From positions 4,179,501 to 4,243,500 of the forward strand of contig NC_092613.1 of assembly GCF_047663525.1 (NCBI RefSeq): DNA of 64,000 nt. Reading direction: 5' to 3'. The notes below the pieces were generated by a model, which saw only the letters and a list, made by a program, of their open reading frames with translations, was not told the origin of the DNA and searched no databases. Positions 47,201-62,200 of the stretch are shown here, piece by piece. The DNA comes from Anas platyrhynchos. Taxonomy: Eukaryota > Chordata > Aves > Anseriformes > Anatidae. Made by a program: the position numbers and the translations under genes. Each line of letters opens with the position of its first letter. Positions within the stretch are counted from its first letter, which is position 1.

Positions 47201-50200
47201 GCGAGGGCTGGGCTGGGCTGGCAGCTCCCTTCTCCTTTCTTCGGCTGATTTCAGATCTCTGTCGGTGTGTTTCGGTTCCCGTTCTGTAGCAGGGACAACC
47301 TGCTCTTGAAATTCCGTCTTGGTTGCTGAGGTGCTGAGCCCTGCTTTTCCTCTGCAGTCCTACAGCATTTCAGGTGTCCCAAAACCACAATTTGGGTTAG
47401 GAAATGCCTGCTCCTAGGCCTGGTGCAGGATGGTTCCTACTATCACATGTGGTCGGAGTTGTGTTGAGCTGGGGAGCCGGCCTGGCCTGGGACAAATAAA
47501 TCATCCCGTGCCATTTCCCTGCTGGTCCACAAGCCGCAGAAGATGCCCCCAGCAGTAAATCCTGTGAAAAATGTTCTTCATCACAAAGCTCAGCTGCCTG
47601 CCGTGTTTATTGGGATTTAAACAAGCTTTATCAGGGTCTGAGGCCTGCGTGCTTCCTGCTTAGATCACAGAGCTGAGCCCTCCGGGTGCGAGACGTGCAC
47701 CAACTCCGAAGGAAATCAGGGATTTCTGCAGGTAGGCAGGAAGCAAGACGTGATAGACTGTGATAAGTCAAATGAGAAGGGAACGCAGAGGTAGAATTAA
47801 AGATAAAGTCTCTCCCCAGGGGGCTGATGTACCACGGGGTAACGCTAAAAATATTAGGCAGGGAAATAACCCCGGCGGAAAGGCGGTGCGACCAGGAGAG
47901 GCAGGTGGGGGGGAGGAGGAGAGGGGAAGGAGGAGGGGTTCTGGCTTTTGCCTTAGCAGTTGGTGGGGCTGGCAAAGAAGTGGTGGCTCGCCAGGGGTTG
48001 GGGTGGCTCGGAGCAACCCCACAAGCAGCTTCTGGATCCACCAGCGTAGTGTGACTGTCAGGATCCCAGGCATCTGCTACAGAGTGGGTCCGGCAGCATG
48101 CACAAGGGATTCACTCCGCCTGGAACATGCCTCAGGTCTTAGGGGGCACTTCAGCCTCAAGGCTGCACAATTTTGATTTTTATTTGGCCGTTCCTTTGGG
48201 AAGTTGGAGGCAGGAAGCACGGAAACAATCTGTGGCTGGAAGCTCAGGCTGCATTCAGGAGGTTTCGCCAGTAGCAGTGAGCGATGAATTGTGCCACGGC
48301 CAAACCCCGCAGAAAAAGCTGATTATTTTCCTCCACTGATGTCAAAAGACCGGACCTTTGTTGGTGGGAGGGGAAACTGAGGCTGCTGTTGAGCTACAGA
48401 TTGTGTACGTAACCTGTAAGTGTATCGGGGAGAAGCTTGGGCTGTGAATTGGGACTTTTTGTGTCCCCCTGGTGTGGGGAAGGCTGGGGCTGTAGCTTTG
48501 CAGAAGCCGCAGCACGTGGTGCAGGCAATGTGCAGCGGGTGGGCCTGGAGCTTGCCTTGGTGTAGGAGATGTCACGGTAAGATGGTTAAACACTGAAAGT
48601 AGCTTCCCATAGGAAAAATGTGCCTGGAGTTGGAAAAATGGTTTCTATTAAAAAAAATAATAAAAAACAGGGCTTTGTATTTGGGAAGAGAGGCATGGCC
48701 ATGCAGGAGGTCGGGCTGAGGCTGTGGGTTGTGTGTTCGTGTTTCTATCACACCACGTGTGGCCAGAGCTCACGACTAAGAGGGGAGTCCTGCAGTGTTC
48801 AGCTGAGGTGGTGGCGGGGACAGCAGCTCGGCTCCAAGGTCCGGGCTCCCAGGGCTGTGTGAAGGTGCACACAAAACAAAACGCTTCCTTTATCTTCTCC
48901 CCAGAAAAAGGAAGTTGCTCCTGGTGCGTTCCTTTAAAGCAGGGCTGTGCAGAAACCACGGCTGGGGCTTTCACTTTTCTCGGGGCGGTAACGGCATCTC
49001 ACCCACTTATAAACTGGGTTTGCACCCTGGCTTGTGAGCACTGCAGCAGGACAGATCTGTAATCAGGTGCGTGAGCACTGGTACTGCCAGGAGTACGAGC
49101 AGCAGGGGCGTTATTTGTGTGCTGCTTTCTTGTGGATCGTTCCCTGAGCACTTCCTAACGAGCTCAGGAAGGCTGCGATCACTGGCAGTGACCCCTCAGC
49201 GCTCTGTATCTGTGTGATCCTATAATTCAGCTTGGGAACATCTTTGCTGCTTCGGTCAGCACAATTCTGTGATTAGCCTTGTGGCAGGGTTGGGGTTTCC
49301 TTGCCGGGAGCTGGCTGCCCGGCCTCGGACAGGTCACACTGCCTTGCTTGATGAAGCTGCTCATGCTGCGGGTTTCCCTTTGTAGGGGAGGGTTTGGCTT
49401 TTGTGTCACACCCAGGCTGGAGCGCACGTGAGCATCGTGTTGTGTGCGAGCCCCCGGGGAGAGGCACGCAGAGGGCAGCAGCCCTGCTTGGTTCGGTGTG
49501 GGTAGTGAACAAAATGTTCAGGAGATGCTGGAGGAGCTGAGCTGAGTGGGTACGCAGCAGATGGGCATCGATCGAAGTGCCCCAGCCTCAGGAAAATGCT
49601 TTGAGTGTGGCGCAGGGATCTCGGCTACCTCTGAGCCAAGTCTCTTCGCTGCCGGGGCACGCAGGGCCTCCAAGCTCTCTGCTTGTCAGCCTGCTGCTGG
49701 CTCTGTAACGTAGGTGGGTGTCCAGGTGAATTCTGCTGGCTCTCCCCTTCCCCTCGCTCTTTGCCCACGTGCTGAGCCCGTCAGCATCCCGGGACTTGCT
49801 CTCTGGGGAAGCACCAGCCTGATTACTGCAGACAGAGGATGAGGGGGCAGCAGCCTCATTTTGCCTTGCTGTGAGAGCTCAGCAGGAGCTTTCTGAAACC
49901 AAGCAGGGTGCAGAAACACCCACATGTTCGTGCAGGTTACCCCAAATGCTCAGAGAGAGGCTGGGGGCTAAGACGTGGTGTGAGGATGTCAGATAGGTCA
50001 GGTTGTGCTGAGGATGTCAGAGCCAAGCCAGTTATCCCCTGCTGGCAGGTGTCAGGACCCAAATCATCGCAGCATCCCCTTGTGCTGCAGAGGCTGGGAC
50101 AGGAGCAGATGGCTCCCAGGGTATTTTCCCAAGCACTAGGTCACGTTCCTGCCCAGGAGCTCTATTACAGCATTATCAGTGCATTTATACAACTTGTGCT

Positions 50201-53200
50201 CTGCCCCATCACAGGAGGGACAGCAAAATGCACTCATGGCACGCATTTACTTATTTTCATGCCCTGATCTGCCTGGCTCGAGGGCTGGCTGGAGTCTTCT
50301 CAAGGGGTGTGAGAAGCCTGAGGACTGTGAAGGCAGCTTGTGCTTGGGGTGCCCACGGGAGCACTTGGAGCCAAGTGCTGACGGTTTGGTTAAAACACCA
50401 GCTGCAGTCCTGAAAAATGTGCATCTTGAGGACTTCAGGGCTCGCTTTATTGGTGCTGGAAGTAGCAGCTGCGTTCAGGGTGTTCGTGCAGAGGGATTTG
50501 TCCGTGGTTATCTGGGTAAGGTGGGTGTTTGTGAGACTGGACTGGACGGAGCGGCTGCTTGGGATTCCCCGAGGGCTGTTTGAGCCGGGTGCCTCACCTC
50601 GTTACCCTACCGCTGAGCTGGGTGGAGGAATTTCGGGCCCAAACCCACAGCTCTGTGAGTAAACGAAGAGGAGATACTCGAGCTACAAGATACTGACGTT
50701 TCCATAGGGTTCCTTCGGTCCAAGAGCCCGAAACTGGAGAAACATCTCTGCAGGTCTGAGCGCATCCAGAGCACGGGGCGTTGGGAAGGCAGGAGCTACG
50801 CAGAGTTCATCTGGATGCTGGATGTTTAAGGAATGGGTTTTGGCACTCAGGAGGAAAATTTGAAGGCTACAACCGAGCTCGGCCAGCAGTTAGCTGCTGA
50901 GAGCAGTGGTCTTGTCCTGCCCTGCTTTTGTTCCCTGTTACACACTCGAGTATTTGTGGGGCCATGCCAGAGTGAATCGCTCCAGCTGGCGGATCCGACA
51001 GAAAACTTGGTGTGCAACAGCCCGGATCCCAGATCCAGTGGGGGGAATGGCAGAGAGCTGCAGGTGCAGAGGGGCAGGCTGTCCCCTTCCCTCTTCTCCT
51101 CTTTGGAGAGCAGCTGTCCCGCATGCAGCCGTCCCTGTCTGCGTCTGGGCCGCCCCAAAATTTGGGGAATTTCTGTATTTCTGGAAGCGGAGCTGCTCCA
51201 CGCTGTGACGTAGGTCCTGCGCTGCTCTGGCTGATTGAGGCTGCTTGGCAGAGAGCTGAACTTTCTAAAGATGAATGTACAAAACAGCGTTTGATATATT
51301 GGGAGCAGCTGAGCCAAGAAACAGCGCTCATCCAGTGCTCCTTTTTTTTAAATGTAGTGCATTGTTTTAGTCAGACCGAAGGAAAAGTGAGCAGGCTGGA
51401 AAAGAAAGAAGTGAAAGATGGGACACAGAATAGAGGTAACACGTACGGGTTACACCTGCACCCATCCCACAGCAGAAGTGAAGCCCCTTTCACAGCTGCA
51501 CTTGGACAAGGAGGAGACGAGCTCCTGGAGGCTGAGCTCCTCCATCACAGCTCCTGGCATGAGCAGGTAACGCGTGCTGGTGCCTCGACCCCCAGGCCAG
51601 CCCTTGGCCTGCTGTGGGAAGCTGGCACGGAGGCTGTGGGGGCTCGATTTGGGGGATCCTTCAGCCTGGTGGGTGAGCCTTCTGGTGGGTGCCTGCAGCA
51701 GGGACAGGGGAGCCTTCTAGCACCTCTCTCATCTTCCAGCCTGCTCCCTGCTGTCCCACAGAAAGCTGCACCTCTGTGACACTGGATGTGGCGATCGGTT
51801 CAAGGGGAAGCATCCTCCTGAGGTGCAGGAGGTGCCTTTGGGTCCGGTGGTGGCTCTTGGCCCTGCCACCAGCCCTGAGGCCCTGCCTGGTACGGCGGTG
51901 GCGCTGTGCTTTGCCCTGAAGAGCTGGCTCCTGGGCAGGGCTCGGCCTTGGAAATGAGAAATCCTATTTCACAGAAACTGGTAAAAATCAAAAACTGTTG
52001 AGGATTGATTTGTTTCTATAGCAACAGACTGGAGAAGCTAATACAGCTGCTCTCCGCAGAGAGGGAGAAAAACAGGAATTGAAATGTTAGTCCTCCTGGG
52101 ACCGCCGCTGTCAGCAAAACAATGATCTTCGATAGTCTGACGAAGGACTGAGATGCTTAATTAGAGGCAGGGAGGGCAGGAAGATGCGGGCTACGCTTGG
52201 GAAGGAAGCAGTGCTGGAGGGTGCGCACGTGGCCCCTGTGGTGTGCAGGACCTGGCAGCCTGCGCAAATCAGCACGGCTTCCTCGAGCAACGTCTGAGGT
52301 TTTTCAGGGGACTGCTCTGTGGAGTGTGCTGCGAGATGGCCTTTGAGAAGTCTGGCTGAATTCTGGAGCTGAATTTTCTCCATCACCCCTTAACTCAAAC
52401 CAGGCGTGGAGCTTTGGATGCTCCACAGCGACAAGTGCCAGGGCAGAGCTTTCTGCAGATGTTCGTCCTGGAAGGAAATCGTGCAGAGCACGCAGGCTGC
52501 CGGATCAGGTGCTTGAGCTTAAAACTTTTTCAGTTGTCCTGGGTGTGTGTTTGGGTTGGTTTTGACTTTACTGTTGCTTAAACGGAGAATTTTAGCAGAC
52601 TGTAGTATATGACAGCACCCTTAAGGTGGCTGCTTTCTCCAGTGGTTTAGGAAGGTGAGCTTTTAAAATGTCTGAGAAGCCCTAAGGTGCCAAGCGCACA
52701 GACCGTGTGTATGCACACATTCCTGGCTTGATTTATCCCACCTTGCGTGGCTGTTGAGTGCTTCAGATTGAAATCAGGACGTACATCTGAAACGAGCAGG
52801 ATGTTAAGGAAATTACCGAAGCTGCTTTTAGGGCAGGGGTGCGTGTGCAGGGCTTTAACCTGGCTCTCCGAGGGAGGCTGGGTTGTTTAGCTTAAGGAAA
52901 GTCAGGGCTTGAGTTCGTGTTGTTTAGGTTTGGTAAACCTAGATTGCATTAGCACTCTTCCCTTGTTATTCAAACACATGGTTTCTTTTAAAAGGAAATT
53001 AAATTTAAAAATAAACCTCAAGCTTTTTCCAGCTAGAAGGAAGTGTCTGTAGTGCTGCATGCTAAGGATGCAAGAACACAGCCCTGTCTAAAAGCGAGTG
53101 CCATAAATAATACGTAAATACATTATCTCATCAGATTTATATCTAATCCTATTGCCTGTTGTTTTTCAGACTCTTTTGCCAAACAAGCCTGAAAATGTCA

Positions 53201-56200
53201 TAGGTGGCCTTTCAGATCTAATATTGAAGTGGGTTGGAAATTAGGTGAAATGACTTTTGCCTCATCCTAATTAAGGCACTATGAGAAATCCTTTCAAGTT
53301 TGGCATCGTGAAGTAAATTGCCTGGTTTTGAAACGTAATCCGATTAAAGGAGGCTATTGCCTGCTAGGGCTTGAAGCCTGCCCATGCGACGGTACAGAGC
53401 CTGGTCCCCAGAGTCCTCCTTGCTGCTCTTAATTTTGGAAATCAGCACAATTTTCCCATTTTTTTTAGGAGGCGGGAACAGGTTTATGATAAAGGCTTGG
53501 CTTGTGGAGACTTGAAAGCTTTGCACTCTCTTGGTTCTGGTAAAGCGTTGGCTGACCTGCAGGGGATGTTTAAATGGCCTCGCTTCGTGCTGTGATCCCC
53601 CGAGGATGACTTCAGGTTGTCTTGGAGCGTTGTTAGTAACTACCTGTGTGAAATGCAGAACTGCTTGCGTTCCTCTTGTGACGCTGGACTCCTCAAAGCT
53701 TTGTTTCAGCCTGGCAGAGTCGGGAGCCGTATGCCTGAAGTGCTGTGGCTCATCTCCATTCAGTTAAAAACAGCTGAAAACACAGAGTTTGGAGGGCGCG
53801 TGCACTTAGTGCCGGGTTTGGTGTGTGGGGAGCATTTCCTTTAGCCTCAACAGAGAGTGAAACAGGCCGTGTCCTTGGCATTCCTTTTCGCTGATGATAG
53901 AGACCTCAAACAAGGAGAATTGGCTAAAACAAACAGTGCTGCTTTTCGGATCATCCAGCCTGGGGAACGTCCTTCTAACATGACATCCAGCGTCGGTGCT
54001 GGCAATGGCCTGGCTGTGGGGGAGCTGCGGGAAGGAGCCCGCTCCTGCTTTCATCTCAAGCCTGGAAATGGGTCGTAGAGGTGAGAAATCTTACCCTGGG
54101 CTTCCTGCAGAGCCTGCACTCCAGAACAGCAAATGGTCTCTGAGGTTAACCCGCGGGAGCGAGAAGTGGTTGTAATGGGTGAGAAAGGCTTCGGTGGCGG
54201 AGCTGGGTGGAAGCCGTGCAGCCTGCCTGCAAATTGGGTGTTGCTCTGTCGCCACCGGGTGCAGATAAATGGCTCAGAGGAGCCCTTCTGCGTGTGTCTG
54301 CCTCCTCCCAGAGGGTGACAGCTTCTGCAGGAGGGGTTTGCTGTGGGCAGAGGTTGCTCCTTGTGTTTGAAGCCCTAAGATGCTATAGCTTGTAAGTAAA
54401 GCTTCAGAATCATTCAGAGGAGGGGCAAGTTGCTGTTCTCCTCAGCCTCCCTCTTTATTCTTACCACTATCGTAGTGCCCGTGGTCTCATCCTCGTGGCT
54501 GGGGCTTTTCTAACCCGAGCTGCCCCTGTTTGACTTTGATTCCCATGTCCAGAAGCAGCAATGTGGGCTCTGCCGCCTGCTCGTTCGCAGTGTCCCTAAC
54601 CGGCTCTGCAGATGCAGAGGTAAAGAGGGTGAACGTCAGCGCTTGAGGTGTGGTTAGCAAATGGAAGAAATTTGAATCCCGAAGTAAACTGTGAATGCTA
54701 AATGTTGCAATTAAATGGCGTGTGGGTAAACATACAGTACGGTGTGTTTTCTTGTGCATTGACCTTAACTGTCTTGTGGGACTTGAGTTTTTGATGTTAT
54801 CTGAGTTGGAGGTAACTAAAAACCCAGTGTTCTCATGCTTGCTTTGTGCTTTTTATTTTAAATTCCTCGGGAAAGTTGAGTACAATCTAATGGTCTTCAG
54901 TGCTGCTCCAAGATAGCTATGCAGAACTGCTTTAAAAAAAAATAAAAATCATGAGGAGCTTGTGCTTTGCATCTCAGAAGTTGTCAGTGGTGGGAAAGCT
55001 TTTGAAGCAGTCTGAAATGCCTTTGCACCCTGGGTATGAGTTGTTACAGCTGAGAGGCAGCTATTTGCTGGGGTGGAGTTGCAATGACCCTCAACTTGTT
55101 GAGTTAATGGAGAGTTTTGTCCCTGCATAAGCTTATAATCTGGTGGTCTGACGAGCATACATTGATATCATACATTAAAAAGTGAGGCCGGGAGAGGCTG
55201 GGCCACTGGAAGCAGCTCCTGGCTGGGAGAACTGTATTTAACCAGGAAACGGCCCAGAACTGCTTTTGTGCACTTTCAAATAAGCGGGCAGAAATATTTT
55301 AAGGGCTCTGAAACGTTACTGTGCGTTGTAGATGTTCCCCATAGACAGCGTGTCTTCCTGGTGAGGAAGATGGATGTTTATGGTGCTGGCTTGTCATTGT
55401 GTGCAGAATCAAGTCTGGCAGGTGGGTAAAAGCAGAGCTGGAAGCTGAAGGTGTGCAGGGAAAGTGGGGAAGAGCTGTTGGTTGTGCTGCCTGTTCAGCA
55501 GTGCCAGGGATGCCCACAGCCATCCCCGAGCCCTGCAGGAGCGGTGCCTGCCCTCCTGGCCTTCCTGCAGCTCCCCGGAGGCTGTTAGCAGCTAAAGGAC
55601 CGTGGCATTTAATACATTTCATTTGCCTGGCTGACTTACACGCCTCTGTTTTTCAGCTCTGACCTCTCTGTCCTGCAGATAGCATAGACAAGTAATGACA
55701 ACCTTACGGGAGCTCTCTCTGTGTTCAGAAAACTACCTCTGCCCCTCATCCCAGTGCCTACTTCTTAGCAGGCTGGATTTCACTGATGCTCCTGGAGGAA
55801 AAGGATGTTCCTTTTAGCTCCCAGCCCGGATTTCTTAAGCTTCCTTGAGAACGATCATCCTGCAAGTCTTAAGTTGATGCTTTCTGTTTGCTTGATGCGT
55901 GCCAAGAAAGAGCAGGAGCTTATCGCGACACTCTGACCGGTGTGTCCTCAGTGTTCCCAAGCAGCCCCTACAGGTCACTTCTCTGTTTGCCTGCTTACCA
56001 CTGCTGCCTTTCGCTCCTTTCCCTGTTACTTGCTTTTGGGGCATCCAGTTAAAAAGCTCATCAAGAAGGAATTTACTCTGCAGTCAGTACCGTGCTATGT
56101 AGCCACCTCGTTTGTGCGTTGTTGGCGGTTCCTTTCTGGCTCGGCTCTGTCTCCTTCAGCCTCTGGGGACCTGTGACTAGGCCGGGGCACTGGGATTTGC

Positions 56201-59200
56201 CTCGTCCTTACAGTGGGCTCTGTGGGTGAAGCCGTGTGGTGGTGGTGGTGTGGCCGGAGGGCAGCCGGCCCCAAACGCTGAAGCGGGGGCTTTGCGGTGC
56301 CTCTGACTTCTCCTCTGCCACACTCCCTTCCTCCAGGGCCTCCTCTCCCATCCCGTTGCATTCAGGCTTTGATAGAGTGAATAATTTGCTTTTTACTGAA
56401 GCTCAATGCTTCTCCCTGCTCGCACTGGTGCCGTGTGGGGCCTGGTCCTGTGTGCTCTCACCCTGCCCTTGCACAGCTCCATCCAAAGGCCTCGTGTCGC
56501 TGCCATGAGGGATCGGGGACGCTCTGTGGGCCCCTGCCTAATTTGTACGGTCTCCCTAAGGCAGAAAGCGCACTCTCGATATAGCTGCTGGTAGAAAATA
56601 ATTGTGTTTGCCTTGTAATTGGTGTAGGGAGGGGTAACTTGCTCTGTTTCTCTGCCTTGACGTTGCACGGCCTGCTTACCTGCTGCTCGTCTGCTCCAGG
56701 TCAGGTGCCGGTGACATGAAAGGGACGAGGGACACAGTGGCCAAGGGGGTGGGTCTGGGTCTGTTGAGGCCTGAAGGATGGGGGAGAACACAGGGATGTT
56801 TAATTTCTCTACAAAACACGTATCTAAGGCGTCGCAAACCAGGAGGAGGCGTCTGTGTTTTGTATCACCTTCCTGCGTGTGAGGCTCCCTGCTAGAAATC
56901 CCAAACCCCCGCTGAGATGGATAAGGGGTCAGATCCTTGTGGGTGCTGGGAATGAGTAGGAATTTGGATCTAATCCTGTTGATTTCTTCCGACAACGAAA
57001 ATGTAGATGGGTTGCAGACTATGCAGCAAGGGTGATGTGCCCTGCCATCCCCAAACACTTCATCGGTGCCTCAGTTCCCCATGTGGGGCAGTGACAGGCA
57101 CTGGGAATGAAGTGCTCTCTGCCAGTGTTTTTTGCCTGAGCTTCTTTCGGTGATATTTTTGCTCCAAGCTCGGACCTTTGGTGAGTCTGCCTGTCAAAAG
57201 GGAGCGGCGCAGATGGACGGGTACAGCTCGAGACACGCTGCTCTATTTCTGCTGCTTGACTGTCACGTCCCTTGGGGTTCTGTAGCCTGGTAAATGAGCT
57301 CTCACGAAAGGAGAGGGGGGAGGGAAGCACAGGGCAAGTTTGCCAGCTGTAGCCAGCCTAGGCGCTGCAGCGTGAGCTGCTTTGGTATTTTCTGATCAGG
57401 AAATTGTGGCTGCCCAGGCAGCTCGCTGCCAGCTCTCTGGAAGTGCTGGGGAGAGGGAAGGGGACGCCTGGCACCTTGCTGTGTCAGCAGGACCCTGCAC
57501 CAGCTCGATGTGTCCTGCTAATTTTCCCTGCATCTGCTTCTATTTTTTTTTTTTTAACAGTTTACACCTTTTAGCTGCATTTTCCCTCCCTTCAGTTGTA
57601 TCTCCTCCAGTAAGTACTGTGGCAACAGTACAGCTTACCTCCGAATGAAGAGAAAGGAGTGCTTACCTTAGTGGTGCTGCTGGTTCCAGTTCACCGTGCT
57701 GTAATATCGTCAGCTCCGGGCTGTTTAATAGGACTTCCATAATGCTGCTCGCTTTATCGAATTCCTGCAGGAATGTTTTGCTTCCTTTTGTTCATTTTCT
57801 TTCGAAACCCATCCAGTCAGATGCGAAAGAGCATTGCTAAATACCAATTTCACAATGAATCGAGCTCATTAAAAGGATTGGAAAGCTTTTAGCAATTGTT
57901 GTCAAACTTCCCCTGTACCTTGGAGGTCAGTTCCTCCACCTAGAGCTAGGCAGCTTTTTCAGCTCCAGTGCTTCAGGTAAAATGCTACGTCTGAGCATTG
58001 GGTAGTCGAGGTTTGCTTCCTGACAAATTTGGGCATTCCAATTTGGAAATGCAGTTAATGGGGTACTAGTGGAGGCTGCATCTCAAATTCATGTGTGTGC
58101 ATTAGATACTAGAGGAAAACTCCCTTTAAAACGACTCCAGTGAGCGTTTTCCCTTCTTTCCTTCTGAAATCTTATCTTTTCTGAGATCCCTTCTCAGGAA
58201 CAGCGATGTTGGCGAGCCAAAAATGTGAAGGCTCCAGAGGGAGCCTGTGGGTGGTGACTTGTGAGTATCACCTTCCTTTCTTCCTTTGTCTCTTCCTAGA
58301 AATGTGCTGCCCTTGGACGGAGAGGGGAATGCTCCCTCGCACTGCAGACATCAGAAACCAGAGCTCCTGGCCATTCATCCCTGCAGATGCTCTCGTTTTC
58401 ATGGTTGATTTTTTTTTTTTTTTTACGCTTTTTTCAGCTAAGCTTTGTTTAGATCTGGCCCTCCATCCTCTGTCATCAGTGCCAGCATGCAGAGCCCATG
58501 CTGTAGGAGCTCTGCTCCATTGCATGTAATCAGCTGGAAATGCTCCCGTAATGGGAGCAGATTGCAGAGCGAGTGCCTGTAATGGTTTTAAGAATAAAGG
58601 GCAGCGTTTGCACTCAAACCAGAGCTGGCTCTTCTTCCCCTGCAGCTATTTGTTTTGCCTCCTGCTCTGAGGAGCTCTTTGATGTAGGGAACGTGCACAA
58701 GTGACCCATCCTGCCTGTCTGCCGCTGCATAATGCAGGAGGTGACAGCCCGCCTCACCCCCCACCATACATAAAGCTTAAAGAAATGCATTTGCACTGCC
58801 AGGAGCCATCTGTAAGGGTAGGGCCTCTCTCTTCCTAGCGGGGGATTTCAGCTCGGGTGGATGTTTTCCTATTAGTGAAACCAACCTTATTCTGTGTCCT
58901 TACAGCAGGAGCCTGGGGTCCCAAAAGTTCAAGGCGGTGGCCTCGGTTCTTGTGCCATCGGGCTGGGTTTTGCAGCCTGGGATGACCTCCTGCTGCTGAG
59001 CTTGGCTTGCACAGCTCCTGGACGGATCCTTTGTGTTGCTGTTGCTTGGAGAACTTGCACAGATCTCCTGCTGTCTGCTCAGCCCGTCTCCACATCACAG
59101 GAGCGAGGGGTTCTGCGTTTGGAAAGCAAAGGAGCAGCCTGGCTATCGGAGGCTGCAGTGCTGCATGGTGTGGCTGCCCTGGTGGAAATGCTGGCGTTTT

Positions 59201-62200
59201 TTGTTCGTACCTCACGCTCTCAGGGCTGTCTGGGGTTGGGCAGTGCAGGCTGGACCTGCTGGTGATCTGTTGTGTAGCTATTGCTTCACACTGAAAATGA
59301 GCTGGCAAAATGAAAGCACGTGAGGGGTGGCAGCTGGGGGTCTCGCCCCGTGCCCCTGCAGGGGGCTAGGCACATCTCTGGCTGCTGCCATGTGTCAGCC
59401 AGCAAGATGGGCTGAATCGCAGCTTTGCCCCTGGTTCCCTTGCCAGCAGCTCTGCCTTCTCTGCTGGGTATGGCGAGAGCAAGCGTCTGCTTTTGGAGCC
59501 TGGAGCTCCAGCAGCCCCGGGGCTGGGCTATGGTGGTGTGTGCGGCTTTGTCCACTGGGTCTCCTGCGTTTGTCTGGCCCTTCTGTTGTGTGAAGGTCCT
59601 GCTGTTCCCTGTCCAAGCTGTCATCATGTAGTCGACTTTGGGATTGGTTGCCTTTGAGGAAAATTTACCTTGTTAACCTTTATGGGCTCCAATGTGTCTG
59701 GTAGGTTGTAGGGAAGGATCTGGGTTTGTTGCCTTAATGTTTAGCGCTTTAACTTTTCTGTCGCACGCATGCAGAGTTGATATTGCCAAATAGTTGGCAA
59801 GTGCTGAAGAGTAAGCCCTGAAGCTTTCAAGACAGAATGGCTTCGGTCTTGTTGCAGTCCTGGTGCTGAGAGAACAGGGGAGGTGTACGGGGAGGTGCAG
59901 ACCTGTCCTGGGGCTCGGACTGTGCGTGGTGGCATCAGTGTCCCCTGGTTGCTGCTTTTCCTACCTGCCTACCTCCAGCTGCCTTGCAGGTGTGCATCCC
60001 TTCCATGCGTGTTGCATTTAGCGTGATGGGGTTAAGTCTCTCAGTCTTTCTGTCCTGTATATTCCATATCACAGCTGAGCACTCGTAGTAACGTGCCAAG
60101 TACTCTACTGGAGGGAAGGGTGGAGGTAAACGGGAGCCTTAAATGAGGTGGTAGCAGTGACTGCGCTGGTCTTCCACCATGCAGTTGGCTCTGTGTGTTA
60201 TCTCCGTGTCTGTTTCTTGACCATGACGGAAGGTACCCTGAAAGTCCTGGAATTCCCACCGGTGGCAGTGTGTGCCTTCCTCCTGGGGCACTGAAAGGAG
60301 TCTCTGTGGATGGAGTGCTTTGCACTGGGCTGGTTGTGTCCTCGGGCTGGAAGTGTGCAGGATTTCAGTGTGAAGGTGGGCATCGAGGAGTTGCAGGTTT
60401 GCTGACTTTGTGCCAAAATGGCCCTGAAGGAGAACCAGAGGAATAAATGCTTTTACACCTCTCATCCAGGTTCTTGAGTTTAGTAGGGAGCTGAAGTGCA
60501 GGGGGGGTGTGGAGCTTTAGGGGAGGCGCAGATACCAATTAAACAGCAGCAGAACCACTTTTGCCTTGTGCCATGATCAAAGCAGTCTCTGGAGAGCAAG
60601 GGGAGCGGACCCCAGTGGGGAGGTGGCAGAATCCTCTAACGGCCTCGGTGCAAGTGGGTGCTGCTGGGTGCCTTTGGGTGCTGGCTCCTCGAGGACTTGG
60701 TCAGCGGTCACCCGAAGCCGTGCCATTCCCAGTGCACACACGTGGAGCTGGTTTGCTTCCTCTGCTTTGTCCGTTGAAGGCACGTTCCCACCATCGCCCC
60801 GGCTGAAGGCAGGGATCCTTCTCTTGGGAAACCTCAGCTTTACATCCCGCTGCTGGAAACTGGGCGGCCTGACAACTTTGCTGCAAAGGAATTTGTTTTT
60901 CTCACATGCCAAACCTACTTTCGGCCAAAACTTTGAAAGGAAAGAAATCCAGATGCGTGTAGGAGATTGAAAAGTTACTCTCACAAGAACTGCCCCCCAG
61001 TTTTTCTTTGTTACAGCATTGCAGGGCTCTGGTTTCTGCCCTTAACCACTCTTTCCTACCTGAGAAGTAGCTGGGACGAGAGATTTACTTTCCTGCTCTT
61101 GTTTCTTAAAATATCCACGAGTTTTACTGCTTGATGTGATGCTGGACACTCTTAGTCTCATACTTTCACTTAGCTGCCCCTCTTGGGTGCTAGGCAAAGC
61201 ATGGGTGGCTATTTCCATTAGAAGTTTCAGATAATTAGTTAAGATCAGCTGCTGTTTTCAAGCACCTCTTCTGTGGAAACAACAGCCCCTGATGAAGGTG
61301 CTCTCCGCCAAGGAGAGCGGCTCGTGGTGTCCAACACAGCCATCTGTGAGTTAAAGGCTTTGTGAATGCAGCTGGTGAAAGCACATGGTGGCTTCCAGAA
61401 AGCCTGCTCGATACACAAATGCAGCTGCAAAATAAATAAATTCTCCCCGTAAATGTGTCCATGTGTCAGGAAGCTGCTTTTAGGTGGGGACAATACCTGT
61501 TCAGGGAGATCCGTCCTCACGCGTTGGCTCTCATTGCAAACACAATTGTCCTTCCTCGATAGATCGGCTGCCTGACTGTTGTCAGCCCACGTTTCTGACT
61601 GGCACACCGTTAATCCCAGAACTGCAGGATTGGGGCTGGCACACCGTTCATCCCAGAGCTGCAGGACCGAGACTTGTGCTGACCGCCAGGAATGAGTCAT
61701 CCCTATGTTAACAGCATCTTTTCTGCGGAGAAGCTGGCGTCGTTTTCTCCGTCTTGGAAGGATCCCGGAGTTAGCACGCTTTGTGGCTTTAGGAATGATG
61801 CTTAGCAGTCTTTGGTGTGTAGCTCAGCAGTCTCTGAGTGGCTGCACATTTATTGCATGTGCCTCTGAGCTGTGGCTTTAACCTCCGCGCCGTGTCTCGA
61901 GGATCCAGGTTTCCTGGAATGGTGTGTGCAAATCCCGGCAGGATCAATTTGTCTGCTCGGCTGCTTTTGTTCTTCTCACGTTTGAAAACCGGCTGCTTTG
62001 CGCAGATGTTTATGATCCCAATGTTCTTTCCTTATAGGTGTTGCTCTCCTGCTCCTGTGCGTTAATTGCAGAGTAAATTTCTGCTTTGCAGCCCAGAACT
62101 AACTGCGTTTTGGTGGTGATTTTCACATATCATGAGTGCTTTCTGGAAGGGAGAAGGATTAAAAAGCAGCAGGTACGCAGGTGCTGACACCGTAGCAGCT

